Shown one piece after another: positions 17,644 to 28,021 of a DNA stretch of 64,000 nucleotides. The notes under the pieces are model-generated. The model ran no database searches. It was not told the origin of the DNA and worked only from the letters and a program-made list of their open reading frames with translations. Origin of the DNA: Piscinibacter defluvii (lineage in GTDB: Bacteria > Pseudomonadota > Gammaproteobacteria > Burkholderiales > Burkholderiaceae_C); contig NZ_ML137196.1 in NCBI RefSeq assembly GCF_004011805.1, positions 124,001-188,000 of the forward strand, in the 5' to 3' direction. The position numbers and the translations under genes are program-made. Position 1 is the stretch's first letter. Each line of letters starts with the position of its first letter.

Positions 17644-17673
17644 CGTAGGGCGGCGCGGAGCGTCCGCCTTACG
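17644..17673 (-). repeat. Hairpin-forming intergenic repeat between etfB and etfA
   Basis: CGTAGGGCGG and CCGCCTTACG form a 10-bp stem with one G:T pair around a 10-base loop (itself CG-rich, cgcggagcgt). The unit lies just after the etfB stop and looks like the GTAGGGCGG...CCGCC(C/T)TACG type of short dispersed repeat seen in many proteobacterial genomes. It might stabilise the upstream mRNA or weaken read-through into etfA. Copy number cannot be judged from one window. Confidence 0.5.
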
Positions 17674-17674
17674 C

Positions 17675-18424
17675 TCAGATCACCTTGGCTTCGTTCTTCA
17701 GCTTCGCCACGAGGGTGGCGACGTCCGGCACCTTCACTCCCGCGCCGCGCTTGGGCGGCTCGCTCACCTTCAGCGTCTTCAGGCGCGGGGCGACGTCCAC
17801 ACCCAGGTCGGCCGGCTTGAGCGTCTCCAGCGGCTTCTTCTTGGCCTTCATGATGTTGGGCAGGGTCACGTAGCGCGGTTCGTTCAGGCGCAGGTCGGTG
17901 GTGATCACCGCCGGCAGGCTGATCGAGAGGGTCTCGAGGCCGCCGTCGACCTCGCGCGTGACCTGGGCCTGGCCGTCGGCCACCTCGACCTTGCTGGCGA
18001 AGGTGGCTTGCGGCAGCTCGGCGAGTGCGGCCAGCATCTGGCCGGTCTGGTTGCAGTCGTCGTCGATGGCCTGCTTGCCCAGGATCACGAGGCCGGGCTG
18101 TTCCTTCTTCACCAGCGCGTGCAGCAGCTTGGCCACGGCCAGGGGCTGCAGTTCCTCGCTGGTCTCGACCAGGATGGCGCGGTCGGCGCCGATGGCCATC
18201 GCGGTGCGCAGGGTCTCCTGGCACTGGGTGACGCCGCAGGAGACCGCGATGATCTCCGTGGCCACGCCCTTCTCCTTCAGCCGCACCGCCTCTTCCACGG
18301 CGATCTCGTCGAAGGGGTTCATGCTCATCTTCACGCCGGCCAGCTCCACGCCCGAACCGTCCGCCTTCACGCGCGGCTTGACGTTGTAGTCGAGCACGCG
18401 CTTCACAGCCACCAGCACCTTCAT
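17675..18424 (-). CDS. etfB: Electron transfer flavoprotein beta subunit
   Basis: 249 residues, full length. Family features are [20 protein letters not shown] at the start and [21 protein letters not shown], the AMP-binding region near [11 protein letters not shown] and [19 protein letters not shown], and the recognition-loop area [17 protein letters not shown], which docks onto acyl-CoA dehydrogenases. The gene starts only 16 bp after the stop of a CUT2-type ABC permease gene on the same strand, so it is probably co-transcribed with the importer. Confidence 0.95.
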   Translation of the reverse strand: MKVLVAVKRVLDYNVKPRVKADGSGVELAGVKMSMNPFDEIAVEEAVRLKEKGVATEIIAVSCGVTQCQETLRTAMAIGADRAILVETSEELQPLAVAKLLHALVKKEQPGLVILGKQAIDDDCNQTGQMLAALAELPQATFASKVEVADGQAQVTREVDGGLETLSISLPAVITTDLRLNEPRYVTLPNIMKAKKKPLETLKPADLGVDVAPRLKTLKVSEPPKRGAGVKVPDVATLVAKLKNEAKVI

Positions 18425-18440
18425 CCGTTCTCCAGAGAGT

Positions 18441-19382
18441 TCACTTGACCATCGCCAGCTTGCTGCGGTCGATCGTCAGCGCGATCGCGACGATCAGCAC
18501 GACGCCGAACACGATCTGCTGCGCCGTGGCCGGCACCTCGAGGTAGACCATCGCGGTGCGGATCACCGCGACGATCAGCGCGCCGATCAGCGTGTTCAGC
18601 ACGCCGCCGACGCCGCCGGTCAGCGGCGTGCCGCCGATCAGCACCGCGACGATCGCCGGCAGCAGGAAACCTTCCGCAATGTTGGGCGCCCCGCCGGCCA
18701 GCTTGACCGCGAACATCAGCCCGGCAAACGCCGCGATCAGCCCGGAGATCGTGTAGACCGCGATCTTGTAGCGATCCACCCGCAGACCCGAGGCCACCGC
18801 GGCCGGCTCGCCGGCACCGATCGCCTTCAGCGCGCGGCCGAGCGTGGTGCGGCGCTCGATGAACAGCAGCACCGCCAGCAGCGCGCCGGCGATGAAGATC
18901 TCGTGCGGCACGCCGGCCGTGCTGCCGGTGACCCAGCCGAACACCTGGTCGCGCAGTTCGGCGTCCATGAACACCGCCTGCTGGCCCGAGGCGTACTGGC
19001 CGAGCGAGAGCGCCACCCCGCCGACCGCGAGGGTCGCGATGAACGAGGGCACCTTGAGCCGCGTCGACGCGTAGCCCGACGCGAAGCCGAGCGTCGCGCC
19101 GACACCCAGCACCGCCGGCGCCATCCACATGCCGAACTTCGGCAGCGCGAGCGTGGCCAGCACCGTGGTCATGTTGGCCACCGACTGCGCCGAGAGGTCG
19201 ATGCCGCCGATGTAGATCACCAGCGTGATGCCGAGCGCGAGCACGAACAGGGTCGCCACGTCGGCGGTCATCTGCACCAGGCTCGCCGGCTGCAGGAAGA
19301 CCGGGTTGATCACGCTGACGGCGAGCGTCAGCACGACGAGCGTGATCCAGGGCAGGTGCGGTCGGATGCGGTCGATGGTCAT
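18441..19382 (-). CDS. Sugar-type ABC transporter permease (CUT2/RbsC family), distal
   Basis: 313 residues with 8-10 hydrophobic helices. It carries the typical BPD_transp_2 motifs: [20 protein letters not shown] near the N-terminus, [18 protein letters not shown] at the cytoplasmic loop, and [23 protein letters not shown]. It pairs with the permease at 20906-21943 to form a heterodimeric channel. Last importer gene in the order SBP, permease, ATPase, permease; etfB follows after 16 bp. Confidence 0.93.
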   Translation of the reverse strand: MTIDRIRPHLPWITLVVLTLAVSVINPVFLQPASLVQMTADVATLFVLALGITLVIYIGGIDLSAQSVANMTTVLATLALPKFGMWMAPAVLGVGATLGFASGYASTRLKVPSFIATLAVGGVALSLGQYASGQQAVFMDAELRDQVFGWVTGSTAGVPHEIFIAGALLAVLLFIERRTTLGRALKAIGAGEPAAVASGLRVDRYKIAVYTISGLIAAFAGLMFAVKLAGGAPNIAEGFLLPAIVAVLIGGTPLTGGVGGVLNTLIGALIVAVIRTAMVYLEVPATAQQIVFGVVLIVAIALTIDRSKLAMVK

Positions 19383-19395
19383 CGCCTCGTCTCCT

Positions 19396-20898
<1,503 letters not shown>

Positions 20899-20905
20899 GG
20901 CGACC

Positions 20906-21943
20906 TCACTTCACCAGCCCGGCACGCCGCCGGCTGGTCGACAGCACCACGGCCAGGATGACCAGCACGCCGAGCACGCCGTCCTGCACGTAGTTCGGCA
21001 GGCCGATCACGACCATGCCGTTGTTGATCACGTTGACGATCAGCACGCCGACCACGGTGTTCCAGACGCCGCCGTTGCCGCCCATCAGCGAGGTGCCGCC
21101 GACGACCACCGCGGTGACGGTCAGGAACATGTAGTTGGTGCCGGTCAGCGATTCGGCCATGCCGCCGCGCGCCACCGCGAAGATGGCGCCGAGCGCGTAG
21201 AACACGCCGGCCAGCACGAAGCCGAGCACGCGCACGCGCTTGACGTTCAGGCCGGAGGCATGCGCCAGGTCCTCGCCGCCGCCCACGGCGTAGAAGTTGC
21301 GCCCGAGCGTGGTGTTGCGCTGGATGAACCAGGCCACCAGCACCAGCCCCAGCGCGACGTAGAGCATGAGCGGGAAGTCGAAGACGCGCATGAACAGCAG
21401 CGCGCGGAACACATCGTCGTTGACGCGCACGATGTCGCCGCTGGTCAGCACCACCGACAGGCCCATGCCGACGAAGCCGATCGCCAGGCTCGCCATGAAG
21501 CTCGGGATCTTCAGCTTCACGTGCACCAGCCCGTTGACCAGGCCGATGGCCGCGCCGGCCAGCAGGGCCAGGGGAATCGCGACCCAGCCCCAGCCCAGCA
21601 GGCTTCCGCCGAGCAGGTTGAACGCCAGCGCGAACAGCACCGCGGTGGTGGAGATCGTGCCCTCCATCGAGAGGTCGATCGACCCCATGATGATGATGAA
21701 GGTGACGCCGATCGCCACCATCAGCGCCGGCACGGCGGCGATGCTGATGCGCGCGAAGTTGTTCAGGTCCAGGAAGCGCGGGTTGGCCGCCGAGAAGGCG
21801 AGCACCAGCGCCACCAGCACCAGCGTGGGCGCCCAGCGGCTCAGGCGCTCGGCCAGCGGCGCGCGCCGAGGTGCGGCGGGGCCGGCCGCCGCGCCCAGCG
21901 GGCGCAGCGGCGGCAGGGCGGGTGCGGGTTGCATGGTGATCAC
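20906..21943 (-). CDS. Sugar-type ABC transporter permease (CUT2/RbsC family), proximal
   Basis: 345 residues. A Pro/Ala-rich cytoplasmic N-terminus (about 35 residues) precedes the membrane domain. Motifs are FIIIMGSIDLSMEGTISTTA, GGGEDLAHASGLNVKRVR and AVVVGGTSLMGGNGGVWNTVVG, all typical of the family. It is more divergent from E. coli RbsC than the distal permease and probably pairs with it as a heterodimer. ATG at 21943, 13 bp after the substrate-binding protein gene. Confidence 0.93.
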   Translation of the reverse strand: MITMQPAPALPPLRPLGAAAGPAAPRRAPLAERLSRWAPTLVLVALVLAFSAANPRFLDLNNFARISIAAVPALMVAIGVTFIIIMGSIDLSMEGTISTTAVLFALAFNLLGGSLLGWGWVAIPLALLAGAAIGLVNGLVHVKLKIPSFMASLAIGFVGMGLSVVLTSGDIVRVNDDVFRALLFMRVFDFPLMLYVALGLVLVAWFIQRNTTLGRNFYAVGGGEDLAHASGLNVKRVRVLGFVLAGVFYALGAIFAVARGGMAESLTGTNYMFLTVTAVVVGGTSLMGGNGGVWNTVVGVLIVNVINNGMVVIGLPNYVQDGVLGVLVILAVVLSTSRRRAGLVK

Positions 21944-21956
21944 CGCCGTGGTCCCG

Positions 21957-23060
21957 TCACGCCGTCTTGTACTTGATGCCGCCGGGGCTCGGACCCCAGA
22001 AGTCCTTCCAGTCGTACTTCGGCGTGGCGCTGATGTACTTGGCCTTGAAGGCGGCCGCGTCCTTGGCCGTCACCAGGATGGTCGGGCCGTAGAACTCGCG
22101 GTGCTCCTTCGGTTCCTTGCTCGGCTTGAAGCTGCCGATGGCTGCGTGGTAGGCCAGCGCCGCGGTGATGCCGCCGCCCCAGTGCGGGTTGGTGAAGCAG
22201 GTGGCGAGCAGGTCGCCCTTGATCACCAGGTCGGTCGCCTCGGGGTTGCCGTCGTAGGCCACCACCGGCAGCTTGCGGCCGTCGGCCTTCAGCGCCTCGA
22301 GCACGCCGTAGGCCATCGAGTCGTTGGCGCAGAACACGCCGGTGATCTTCTTGCCGAAGCGCGTCAGGAAACCTTGCATCACCTGGTTGGCCTTCTGCGT
22401 GGCCCAGTCGGCGGGCTGGTAGTCGAGCAGCTCGATGCCGGGGAAGTCCTTGAGCGCCTTCATCATGCCGTTGCGGCGCTCGATGGCCGGGTTGTTGGCC
22501 GCGATGCCGCCGACGCCCACGATCGCACCCTTGCCGCCCATCGCGTTGAACAGGATGCGCGCGGTCTGCTCGGCCGGACCCTCGTCGGACCAGCTCATGT
22601 GCGAGACCCAGTGGTCGCCGAAGTCCCAGGGGTGCAGGCTGTCTTCCTTGTTCCAGATCGTCGAGATGTAGCCGCCCGCCTTCTGCACCGACTCGACCAC
22701 CGGCCGGCAGTTCGGCGCGTCGTTGGCGTCGCAGGCGATCGCGACCTTGCCGCCGGTCTTGGACAGCAGCGCCTTGATGTCGGCGAGCGACTTCTCCGAG
22801 CTGCCGTTGTTCAGCAGGTGGATCAGCTCGCCCTTCTTGCGCCCCAGGCTCTCGAGGAAGGATTCGCCGCCCGACACGATGGCATGCCAGTAGGGGTTGT
22901 TGCGGTCGCGGTAGCTCCAGGCCACCGGCAGGTTGGCCTGCGCGAAGGCCGGCAGGCCGAGCCCGGCGGCGCCGGCGCCCACGAGGCCGTAGGCGCTGGC
23001 CAGCAGGAAGTCGCGGCGGCGGGCCGTCTCCTGGTCGATGAAGGTCTTGATGAAGGACAT
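21957..23060 (-). CDS. Periplasmic sugar-type substrate-binding protein
   Basis: 367 residues. The N-terminus holds a twin-arginine-like signal (ETARRRDFLLASAYGLVGAG, likely cut after AFAQA). The mature part is a periplasmic-binding-protein fold of the ribose-binding class: LPVAWSYRDRNNPYWHAIVSG at the start, GKVAIACDANDAPNCRPVV and CANDSMAYGVLEALK later. A Tat-type signal is less common in this class. The ligand cannot be deduced. First gene of the importer operon; a perfect 14-bp palindrome lies 81-94 bp upstream of its ATG. Confidence 0.92.
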   Translation of the reverse strand: MSFIKTFIDQETARRRDFLLASAYGLVGAGAAGLGLPAFAQANLPVAWSYRDRNNPYWHAIVSGGESFLESLGRKKGELIHLLNNGSSEKSLADIKALLSKTGGKVAIACDANDAPNCRPVVESVQKAGGYISTIWNKEDSLHPWDFGDHWVSHMSWSDEGPAEQTARILFNAMGGKGAIVGVGGIAANNPAIERRNGMMKALKDFPGIELLDYQPADWATQKANQVMQGFLTRFGKKITGVFCANDSMAYGVLEALKADGRKLPVVAYDGNPEATDLVIKGDLLATCFTNPHWGGGITAALAYHAAIGSFKPSKEPKEHREFYGPTILVTAKDAAAFKAKYISATPKYDWKDFWGPSPGGIKYKTA

Positions 23061-23140
23061 AGGTGCTCCGGTGGTGGGAACGCCCCCATCGTCGCGGGGG
23101 TGGGCGTCGCGTCGTTACGGGTCTCGCGTGGTCGCTGTCG

Positions 23141-23154
23141 TAACTAGCTAGTTA
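23141..23154. promoter_or_regulatory. Palindromic operator TAACTAGCTAGTTA upstream of the importer-etf unit
   Basis: A perfect 14-bp inverted repeat in an AT-rich island within GC-rich DNA, 81-94 bp before the substrate-binding protein ATG. The pattern TAACT-N4-AGTTA recurs exactly at 34383-34396 and in a weaker form at 31487-31500, always in promoter positions of the same gene block. It probably binds a dimeric HTH repressor. The spacer AGCT differs from GGTT at the second site, so the outer half-sites are what is conserved. Confidence 0.65.
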
Positions 23155-23211
23155 TTTACTTTAGGAGGTGGACTCGCCCTGCGCCACAGGGTTAGTCCGT
23201 AATCGGCCGAC

Positions 23212-24237
23212 TCAGGCCGCGGCGAGCGGGACGGGCGCGTCCTCGCGCAGCAGGCCGCGGCGCTTCAGTTCGGCCCAGAAGTCGGCCGGGATCGGGTGGT
23301 TGAACCAGGCGAGGTTCTGCTGCAGCTGCGCCACCGTGCGCGTGCCGGCGATGAAGGACGGGATCGCCGGGTGCGCCACGACGAACTGCAACGCGGCGGC
23401 CGGCAGCGGCACACGGTAGTCGGCGCAGACGGCCTCGATCTTCGCCACCTTGTCGAGGATGGCCTGCGGCGCCGGCGCGTAGTTGTACTTCGCGCCGGGC
23501 TTCGCGCCGGTGGCGAGGATGCCGGAGTTGAAGCCGCCGCCGATCACCACCGCCGCGCCGCGCTGCTCGCACAGCGGCAGGAACTCGTCGAGCGAATCCT
23601 GCTCGAGCAGCGTGTAGCGGCCGGCGAGCAGGAAGCAGTCGAAGTCGCGCCGCTTCAGGGCCTCGTGGCACACCTCCCATTCGTTGACGCCGACGCCGAT
23701 CGCCTTCACCAGCTTCTCGCTGCGCAGCTTCTCGAGCGCGCGCCAGCAGCCGTCCATCGCCTGCTCGAACACCGCCGGCTGATCGTTGCCGCGGGTGAAG
23801 CGGTCGATGTCGTGGATGAAGCAGATGTCCATGCGCTCCAGGCCCAGGCGCTGCAGCGAGTCCTCGAACGAACGCATCGTGCCGTCGTAGCTGTAGTCGA
23901 AGCGCATCGTGAACGGGGCGGCATCGGCCCAGGGCGCGAAGTCGATGCTCGCGCGCGGGGCGGGTGTCAGCAGGCGGCCAACCTTGGACGACAGCACGTA
24001 GTCGTCGCGCTTCTTCCAGCGCAGGCCATGGCCGGTGCGCAGCTCGGCCAGGCCATGGCCGTACATCGGCGCGGTGTCGAAGTAGCGCACCCCGGCGTCC
24101 CACGACGCCTGGATCATGCCCTGCGCCTCGTCCTCGGGAATGGGCGTGAAGATGTTGCCGATCGGTGCGGTGCCGAAGCCGAACGCCGTGACCTCGAGGT
24201 CGACGCGGCCGAACTTGCGTTTCTGGTTCACGAGCAT
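23212..24237 (-). CDS. Aldo/keto reductase (D-threo-aldose / L-fucose dehydrogenase-like)
   Basis: 341 residues. The AKR catalytic tetrad is visible: Asp in GVRYFDTAPMYGHG, Tyr in PMYGHG, Lys in YVLSSKVGRLL, and His in CFIHDIDRFTRG. The IHDIDR context is shared with L-fucose dehydrogenase and pyridoxal 4-dehydrogenase, which oxidise aldoses or aldehydes with NAD(P). It is the last gene of the eight-gene operon starting at 31458, 19 bp after the second AKR gene. The stop is 151 bp before the importer operon. Confidence 0.9.
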   Translation of the reverse strand: MLVNQKRKFGRVDLEVTAFGFGTAPIGNIFTPIPEDEAQGMIQASWDAGVRYFDTAPMYGHGLAELRTGHGLRWKKRDDYVLSSKVGRLLTPAPRASIDFAPWADAAPFTMRFDYSYDGTMRSFEDSLQRLGLERMDICFIHDIDRFTRGNDQPAVFEQAMDGCWRALEKLRSEKLVKAIGVGVNEWEVCHEALKRRDFDCFLLAGRYTLLEQDSLDEFLPLCEQRGAAVVIGGGFNSGILATGAKPGAKYNYAPAPQAILDKVAKIEAVCADYRVPLPAAALQFVVAHPAIPSFIAGTRTVAQLQQNLAWFNHPIPADFWAELKRRGLLREDAPVPLAAA

Positions 24238-24256
24238 GGTGGTCTCCGTGACGGGT

Positions 24257-25078
24257 TCAGTCCCACACCGGTGCCCAGGGCACCAGGTGCTTGTCGACGA
24301 TGCGGTAGCCGGTGGCGTTCAGCGCATCGATGCGGTCCATGTCGACGCTCGACAAGGTGAAGTCCATCACCTCGAAGTTGGCGCGGATGTTGGCCGCCTT
24401 GGTCGACATGGTGTTGATCGGCACGCCCTTCTGCAGGATCCAGCGCAGCACCACCTGCGCGGCGCTCTTGCCGTAGCCGGCCCCGATCTCGCCGAACAGC
24501 GTGTGCTTGAACACCTCGCCGCGCGCCACCGAGCAGTAGCTCGACAGCGGGATGCCGGTCTCCGTGGCCGCCGCGAGCAGCGTCGACTGGTCCAGCAGCG
24601 GGTGGAACTCCACCTGGTTCGTGACGATCGGCACCGAGACCGTGTCGCGCGCCGTGCGCATCATCGCGGCGGTGTAGTTGCTGACGCCCACATGCTTCGT
24701 GAACCCCAGCGTCTGCGCCTGCTCCAGCAGCTTGAGCGAGGGCACCACGTCGCCGTCGACGGGCGGCCAGTGCAGCAGCAGCACGTCCACCTGGTCGAGC
24801 CTCAGCTTCTTCAGGCTCTCCTGCACCGAGGGCAGGAAGCGCTCGGGCGCGAACACGTCCGGGTGCACCTTGGTGGTGATGCACAGCTCGTTGCGCGGCA
24901 CGGTGCAGTCCCGCAGCACCTCGCCGACTTCGGCCTCGTTGCCGTACATCTGCGCGGTGTCGATGGCACGGTAGCCGACGTCCAGCGCAGTGCGCAGCGC
25001 GGCCTTCAGCTCGTCGCCCTTGAGCGGGAAGGTGCCGAACGAACGCTGGTGGCTCTTCTGGAAGTAGATGTTCATCAC
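24257..25078 (-). CDS. Aldo/keto reductase (2,5-diketo-D-gluconate reductase-like)
   Basis: 273 residues. The tetrad is Asp in YRAIDTAQMYGNE, Tyr in MYGNE, Lys in CITTKVHPD and His in LLLHWPPVDGD. The signature GVSNYTAAMM follows. It is of the classic AKR5-like prokaryotic class and unrelated in detail to its downstream neighbour, so the operon carries two reductases of different families. Likely an NADPH-dependent reductase of a carbonyl on a sugar-like compound. ATG at 25078; 10 bp separate it from the alcohol dehydrogenase gene. Confidence 0.9.
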   Translation of the reverse strand: MMNIYFQKSHQRSFGTFPLKGDELKAALRTALDVGYRAIDTAQMYGNEAEVGEVLRDCTVPRNELCITTKVHPDVFAPERFLPSVQESLKKLRLDQVDVLLLHWPPVDGDVVPSLKLLEQAQTLGFTKHVGVSNYTAAMMRTARDTVSVPIVTNQVEFHPLLDQSTLLAAATETGIPLSSYCSVARGEVFKHTLFGEIGAGYGKSAAQVVLRWILQKGVPINTMSTKAANIRANFEVMDFTLSSVDMDRIDALNATGYRIVDKHLVPWAPVWD

Positions 25079-25088
25079 GATCCTCGGT

Positions 25089-26123
25089 TCAGTGGATGGC
25101 GATCTGGACCTTGTTGATGCGCCTGTCCGAGACGAAGGCGTCCATCGCCTCGGCGATGCGCGCCAGCGGGAAGACGGTCTCGACGAAGGGCCCGAGCAGC
25201 ACGCGGCGGTGCGCGATCAGCGTCATCGCCTCGTGCATGTCGTCGCCCATGCCGGCCACGCTGCCCTGCAGGCCGAGCTCCTTGAGCACCACCTGGAAGG
25301 GCTCGTAGTGCGCCTGCACACCCGGCTCGGCCAGGCCGAAGGCGAGCACGCGGCCGCCCGGGCGCACCAGCTCGAAGGCCAGTTCGTACAGCGCCGGCGC
25401 ACCCACCGATTCGATCACCAGGTCGGCACCGCGGCCGTCGGTCAGCGCGAGCACGCGCTCGCGCAGCGTCGCCGGGTCCTCGACGACGAGGTCGGCGCCG
25501 CTCGCACGCGCCCAGGCCGCGCGGCCCGGGTTCGGCTCGGACACGATCAGGGGCGCCGCGCCGCACTGACGCGCCAGCTGCAGGTGCAGGTTGCCGATCG
25601 GCCCGGCCCCGAGGATCAGCACGGATTCGCCCAGCCGCAGCCGGCTGCGCTTGACGGCCCGCACGATGCACGACACCGGCTCGGTCAATGCGGCGAGTTC
25701 CACCGGCGTGCCGTCGGGCACCGGCACCACGTGGCGCGCCGGCACGCGCACGTACTCGGCCAGCCCGCCATCGACATGGATGCCCAGCTGCACCATCGCC
25801 CGGCAGTTCAGGACCTCGTTCTTGCGGCAGTAGAAGCACTGGCCGCAGCCGAGGTTGATGTCGGCGGTGACCGGCTGGCCGATCTGCAGCCCATGCACCT
25901 GAGCGCCAAGCGCCGCGACATGGCCCGAGAACTCGTGACCCGGGATCAGCGGCAGCCTGTCGGCCGAGTAGTGGCCCTTGAAGATGTGGATGTCGGTGCC
26001 GCACAGGCCGCAGCGCTCGACGCGGATCAGCACGTCGCTGGCCGAGAGCGCCGGCACCGGCACCTCGCGCAGCTCGAAGCGGCCGGGCCGGGTGAGCACG
26101 GCGGCGCGCATGGTGTCCTTCAC
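25089..26123 (-). CDS. Zinc-dependent alcohol/polyol dehydrogenase (MDR family)
   Basis: 344 residues from GTG at 26123 (overlapping the Dabb stop as GTGA), or 340 from ATG at 26111; the family N-terminus MRAAVLTRPG begins at the second. The catalytic zinc site is CGLCGTDIHIFKG and IPGHEFSGHV. The structural zinc cysteines are in LGCGQCFYCRKNEVLNC. The Rossmann motif is ILGAGPIGNLHLQL. It belongs to the sorbitol/threonine dehydrogenase group and would oxidise a secondary alcohol of a polyol-like intermediate with NAD. The exact substrate is unknown. Confidence 0.92.
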   Translation of the reverse strand: MKDTMRAAVLTRPGRFELREVPVPALSASDVLIRVERCGLCGTDIHIFKGHYSADRLPLIPGHEFSGHVAALGAQVHGLQIGQPVTADINLGCGQCFYCRKNEVLNCRAMVQLGIHVDGGLAEYVRVPARHVVPVPDGTPVELAALTEPVSCIVRAVKRSRLRLGESVLILGAGPIGNLHLQLARQCGAAPLIVSEPNPGRAAWARASGADLVVEDPATLRERVLALTDGRGADLVIESVGAPALYELAFELVRPGGRVLAFGLAEPGVQAHYEPFQVVLKELGLQGSVAGMGDDMHEAMTLIAHRRVLLGPFVETVFPLARIAEAMDAFVSDRRINKVQIAIH

Positions 26124-26422
26124 GCACCCACCTCGTAGTCCAGCACCAGCACGTCGGCCAGCCAGGGCTTGAGCCGCTCGACGAAGGCCTGGTGCGCCGG
26201 GTGCGGCAGGTAGGCGTCGCGGTCGGTGGCACTGGCGAAGCTCACGACGAAGCCGTGCGTGAAGCCCTTGTCCAGGCCCTCGGGGCTGACGTTGACGCCC
26301 CACTCCAGCCCGCGGATGAATGCGATCTGCGACGCCAGCGAGGCGAAGTCGGCGGCGAGTTCGGCGCGTTTCGCGTCGTTCGCGGCCTCGGTGAAGCGCA
26401 GCAGCACGAGGTGTCTGATCAT
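26120..26422 (-). CDS. Dabb (stress-responsive A/B barrel) domain protein
   Basis: 100 residues, a single ferredoxin-like Dabb domain: IRHLVLLRFTEAANDAKRA at the start, GLEWGVNVSPEGLDKGFTHG in the middle, and FVVSFASATDRDAYLPHPAH with the conserved His. Dabb proteins include small cyclases and decarboxylases of olivetolic-acid type and many of unknown role. It overlaps both neighbours by 4 bp (GMC oxidoreductase upstream, alcohol dehydrogenase downstream), so it is tied to their expression. Confidence 0.9.
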   Translation of the reverse strand: MIRHLVLLRFTEAANDAKRAELAADFASLASQIAFIRGLEWGVNVSPEGLDKGFTHGFVVSFASATDRDAYLPHPAHQAFVERLKPWLADVLVLDYEVGA

Positions 26423-28020
26423 CGCGTGGTCTCCGAGGCCCGCACCAGATCGGAGGCCTTCTCCGCAATCATGATCGAGGGCGCGTTGGTGTTGGAACTG
26501 ACGAGCCGCGGCATCACCGAGCTGTCGCAGATGCGCAGACCCTCGACGCCGCGCACGCGCAGCTGCGGGTCGACCACCGAGCGTGCGTCGCCGCCCATGC
26601 GGCAGGTGCCCACCGGGTGGTAGGAGGTGCGGCCGTACTGGCGCGCGTACAGCTCCAGCTCGGCCTGCGTCGTGACCTGGCCGCCGGGGAAGTGCTCCTT
26701 GCGCACGTACTTCGCGAGCGCCGACTGGGCGAAGATCTCGCGGCTCAGGCGCAGGCCTTCGGTCGAGGTCTTCAGGTCGTAGGGGTCGCCGAGGAAGTTC
26801 GGGTCCACCACCGGCAGCACCGCCGGGTCGGCCGAGCGCAGCGTCACCGAGCCGCGGGCACGCGGGCGCAAGGTGTACGAGTTCATCGTCGCGCCCGAGC
26901 CGCTCTCGATCTTCGGCACGCCCTCCTCGACGCCGGCGCCGACCAGGAAGTGGAACTGCAGGTCGGGCGTCTTCGCCGTCTTGTCGGCGTACCAGAAGGC
27001 GCCGCCCTCGACGATGTTGGAGGCGACCGGGCCCTTCCGGAACAGCGCGTACTCCAGGCCGGCCCAGGCCATCCAGTGCGGCTTGTTGTACTTGTCGAAA
27101 CTGTGCGGGCCGCTCAGTTCGTAGACGATGTCGATGCCGAAATGGTCGTGCAGGTTCCTGCCCACCTCGGGCAGGTCCGCCGCGACGGCGATGCCGAGCG
27201 CGCGCAACTCGTCGGCCGGGCCGAGGCCCGAGCGCAGCATCAGCCAGGGCGAGCCGATGGCGCCGGCGGTGACCAGCACCTCGCGCGCCGCGCGCATCAG
27301 CACCGGCCGGCCGTTGTCCAGCATCTCGACGCCGACCGCACGGCCCTTCTCCACCACGATGCGGCTGATCTGCGCGCCGGTCTTCAGCGTCAGGTTCCTG
27401 CGCGCCAGCGCCGGGCGCAGGTAGCCCACGGCCGCGGAGCAGCGCCTGGCGCCACGGATGGTGGTCTGGTAGGCGCCGGCGCCGGCCTGGCGGCCACTGT
27501 TGAAGTCCGGGTTGTAGGGCATGCCGAGCTGCTGGCAGGCCTGGGCGAAGGCCCGCGTGAGCGGCTGCGGCGCCAGCGACGAGACACCCAGCGGCCCGCC
27601 GATGCCGTGCGTCTCGCCGGCCAGGGTGTCGTTGTCCTCGGAGCGCAGGAAGAGCGGCTGCACGTCGGCGAAGCTCCAGCCGGTACAGCCGAACTCGCTG
27701 GCCCAGGCGTCGTAGTCCTCCGGGCAGCCGCGCGTGTAGACCTGCGCGTTGATCGAGCCGCCGCCGCCCAGCACACGCGCCTGCGCATAGACGATCTCGC
27801 GGTTCATCGCGTGTTTCTGCGGCGCGGTCTTCAGGCCCCAGGTCAGCGGGCCCGAGGTCATCTTCGCGAAGCCCACCGGCAGGTGGATGAAGCGGTTCGT
27901 GTCTTCCGGGCCGGCCTCGAGCAGCAGCACGCGGCGCTGCGGGTCTTCCGAGAGCCGCGCGGCCAGCGCACAGCCGGCCGAGCCGCCGCCGACGACGATG
28001 TAGTCGTGTTCGGCGGCCAT
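26419..28020 (-). CDS. GMC family FAD-dependent alcohol oxidoreductase (choline dehydrogenase-like)
   Basis: 533 residues. FAD-binding N-terminus YIVVGGGSAGCALAARLSED; GMC signature 1 near ARVLGGGGSINAQVYTRG; signature 2 near LVTAGAIGSPWLMLRSG. The active-site His is in SYHPVGTCRMGGD and the Asn in SSNTNAPSIMIAEKASD. It oxidises a primary alcohol to an aldehyde and passes electrons to a respiratory acceptor. The aldehyde dehydrogenase gene next door (1 bp away) would take the product to the acid. No signal peptide; it probably associates with the inner face of the membrane. Confidence 0.93.
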   Translation of the reverse strand: MAAEHDYIVVGGGSAGCALAARLSEDPQRRVLLLEAGPEDTNRFIHLPVGFAKMTSGPLTWGLKTAPQKHAMNREIVYAQARVLGGGGSINAQVYTRGCPEDYDAWASEFGCTGWSFADVQPLFLRSEDNDTLAGETHGIGGPLGVSSLAPQPLTRAFAQACQQLGMPYNPDFNSGRQAGAGAYQTTIRGARRCSAAVGYLRPALARRNLTLKTGAQISRIVVEKGRAVGVEMLDNGRPVLMRAAREVLVTAGAIGSPWLMLRSGLGPADELRALGIAVAADLPEVGRNLHDHFGIDIVYELSGPHSFDKYNKPHWMAWAGLEYALFRKGPVASNIVEGGAFWYADKTAKTPDLQFHFLVGAGVEEGVPKIESGSGATMNSYTLRPRARGSVTLRSADPAVLPVVDPNFLGDPYDLKTSTEGLRLSREIFAQSALAKYVRKEHFPGGQVTTQAELELYARQYGRTSYHPVGTCRMGGDARSVVDPQLRVRGVEGLRICDSSVMPRLVSSNTNAPSIMIAEKASDLVRASETTR

Positions 28021-28021
28021 G

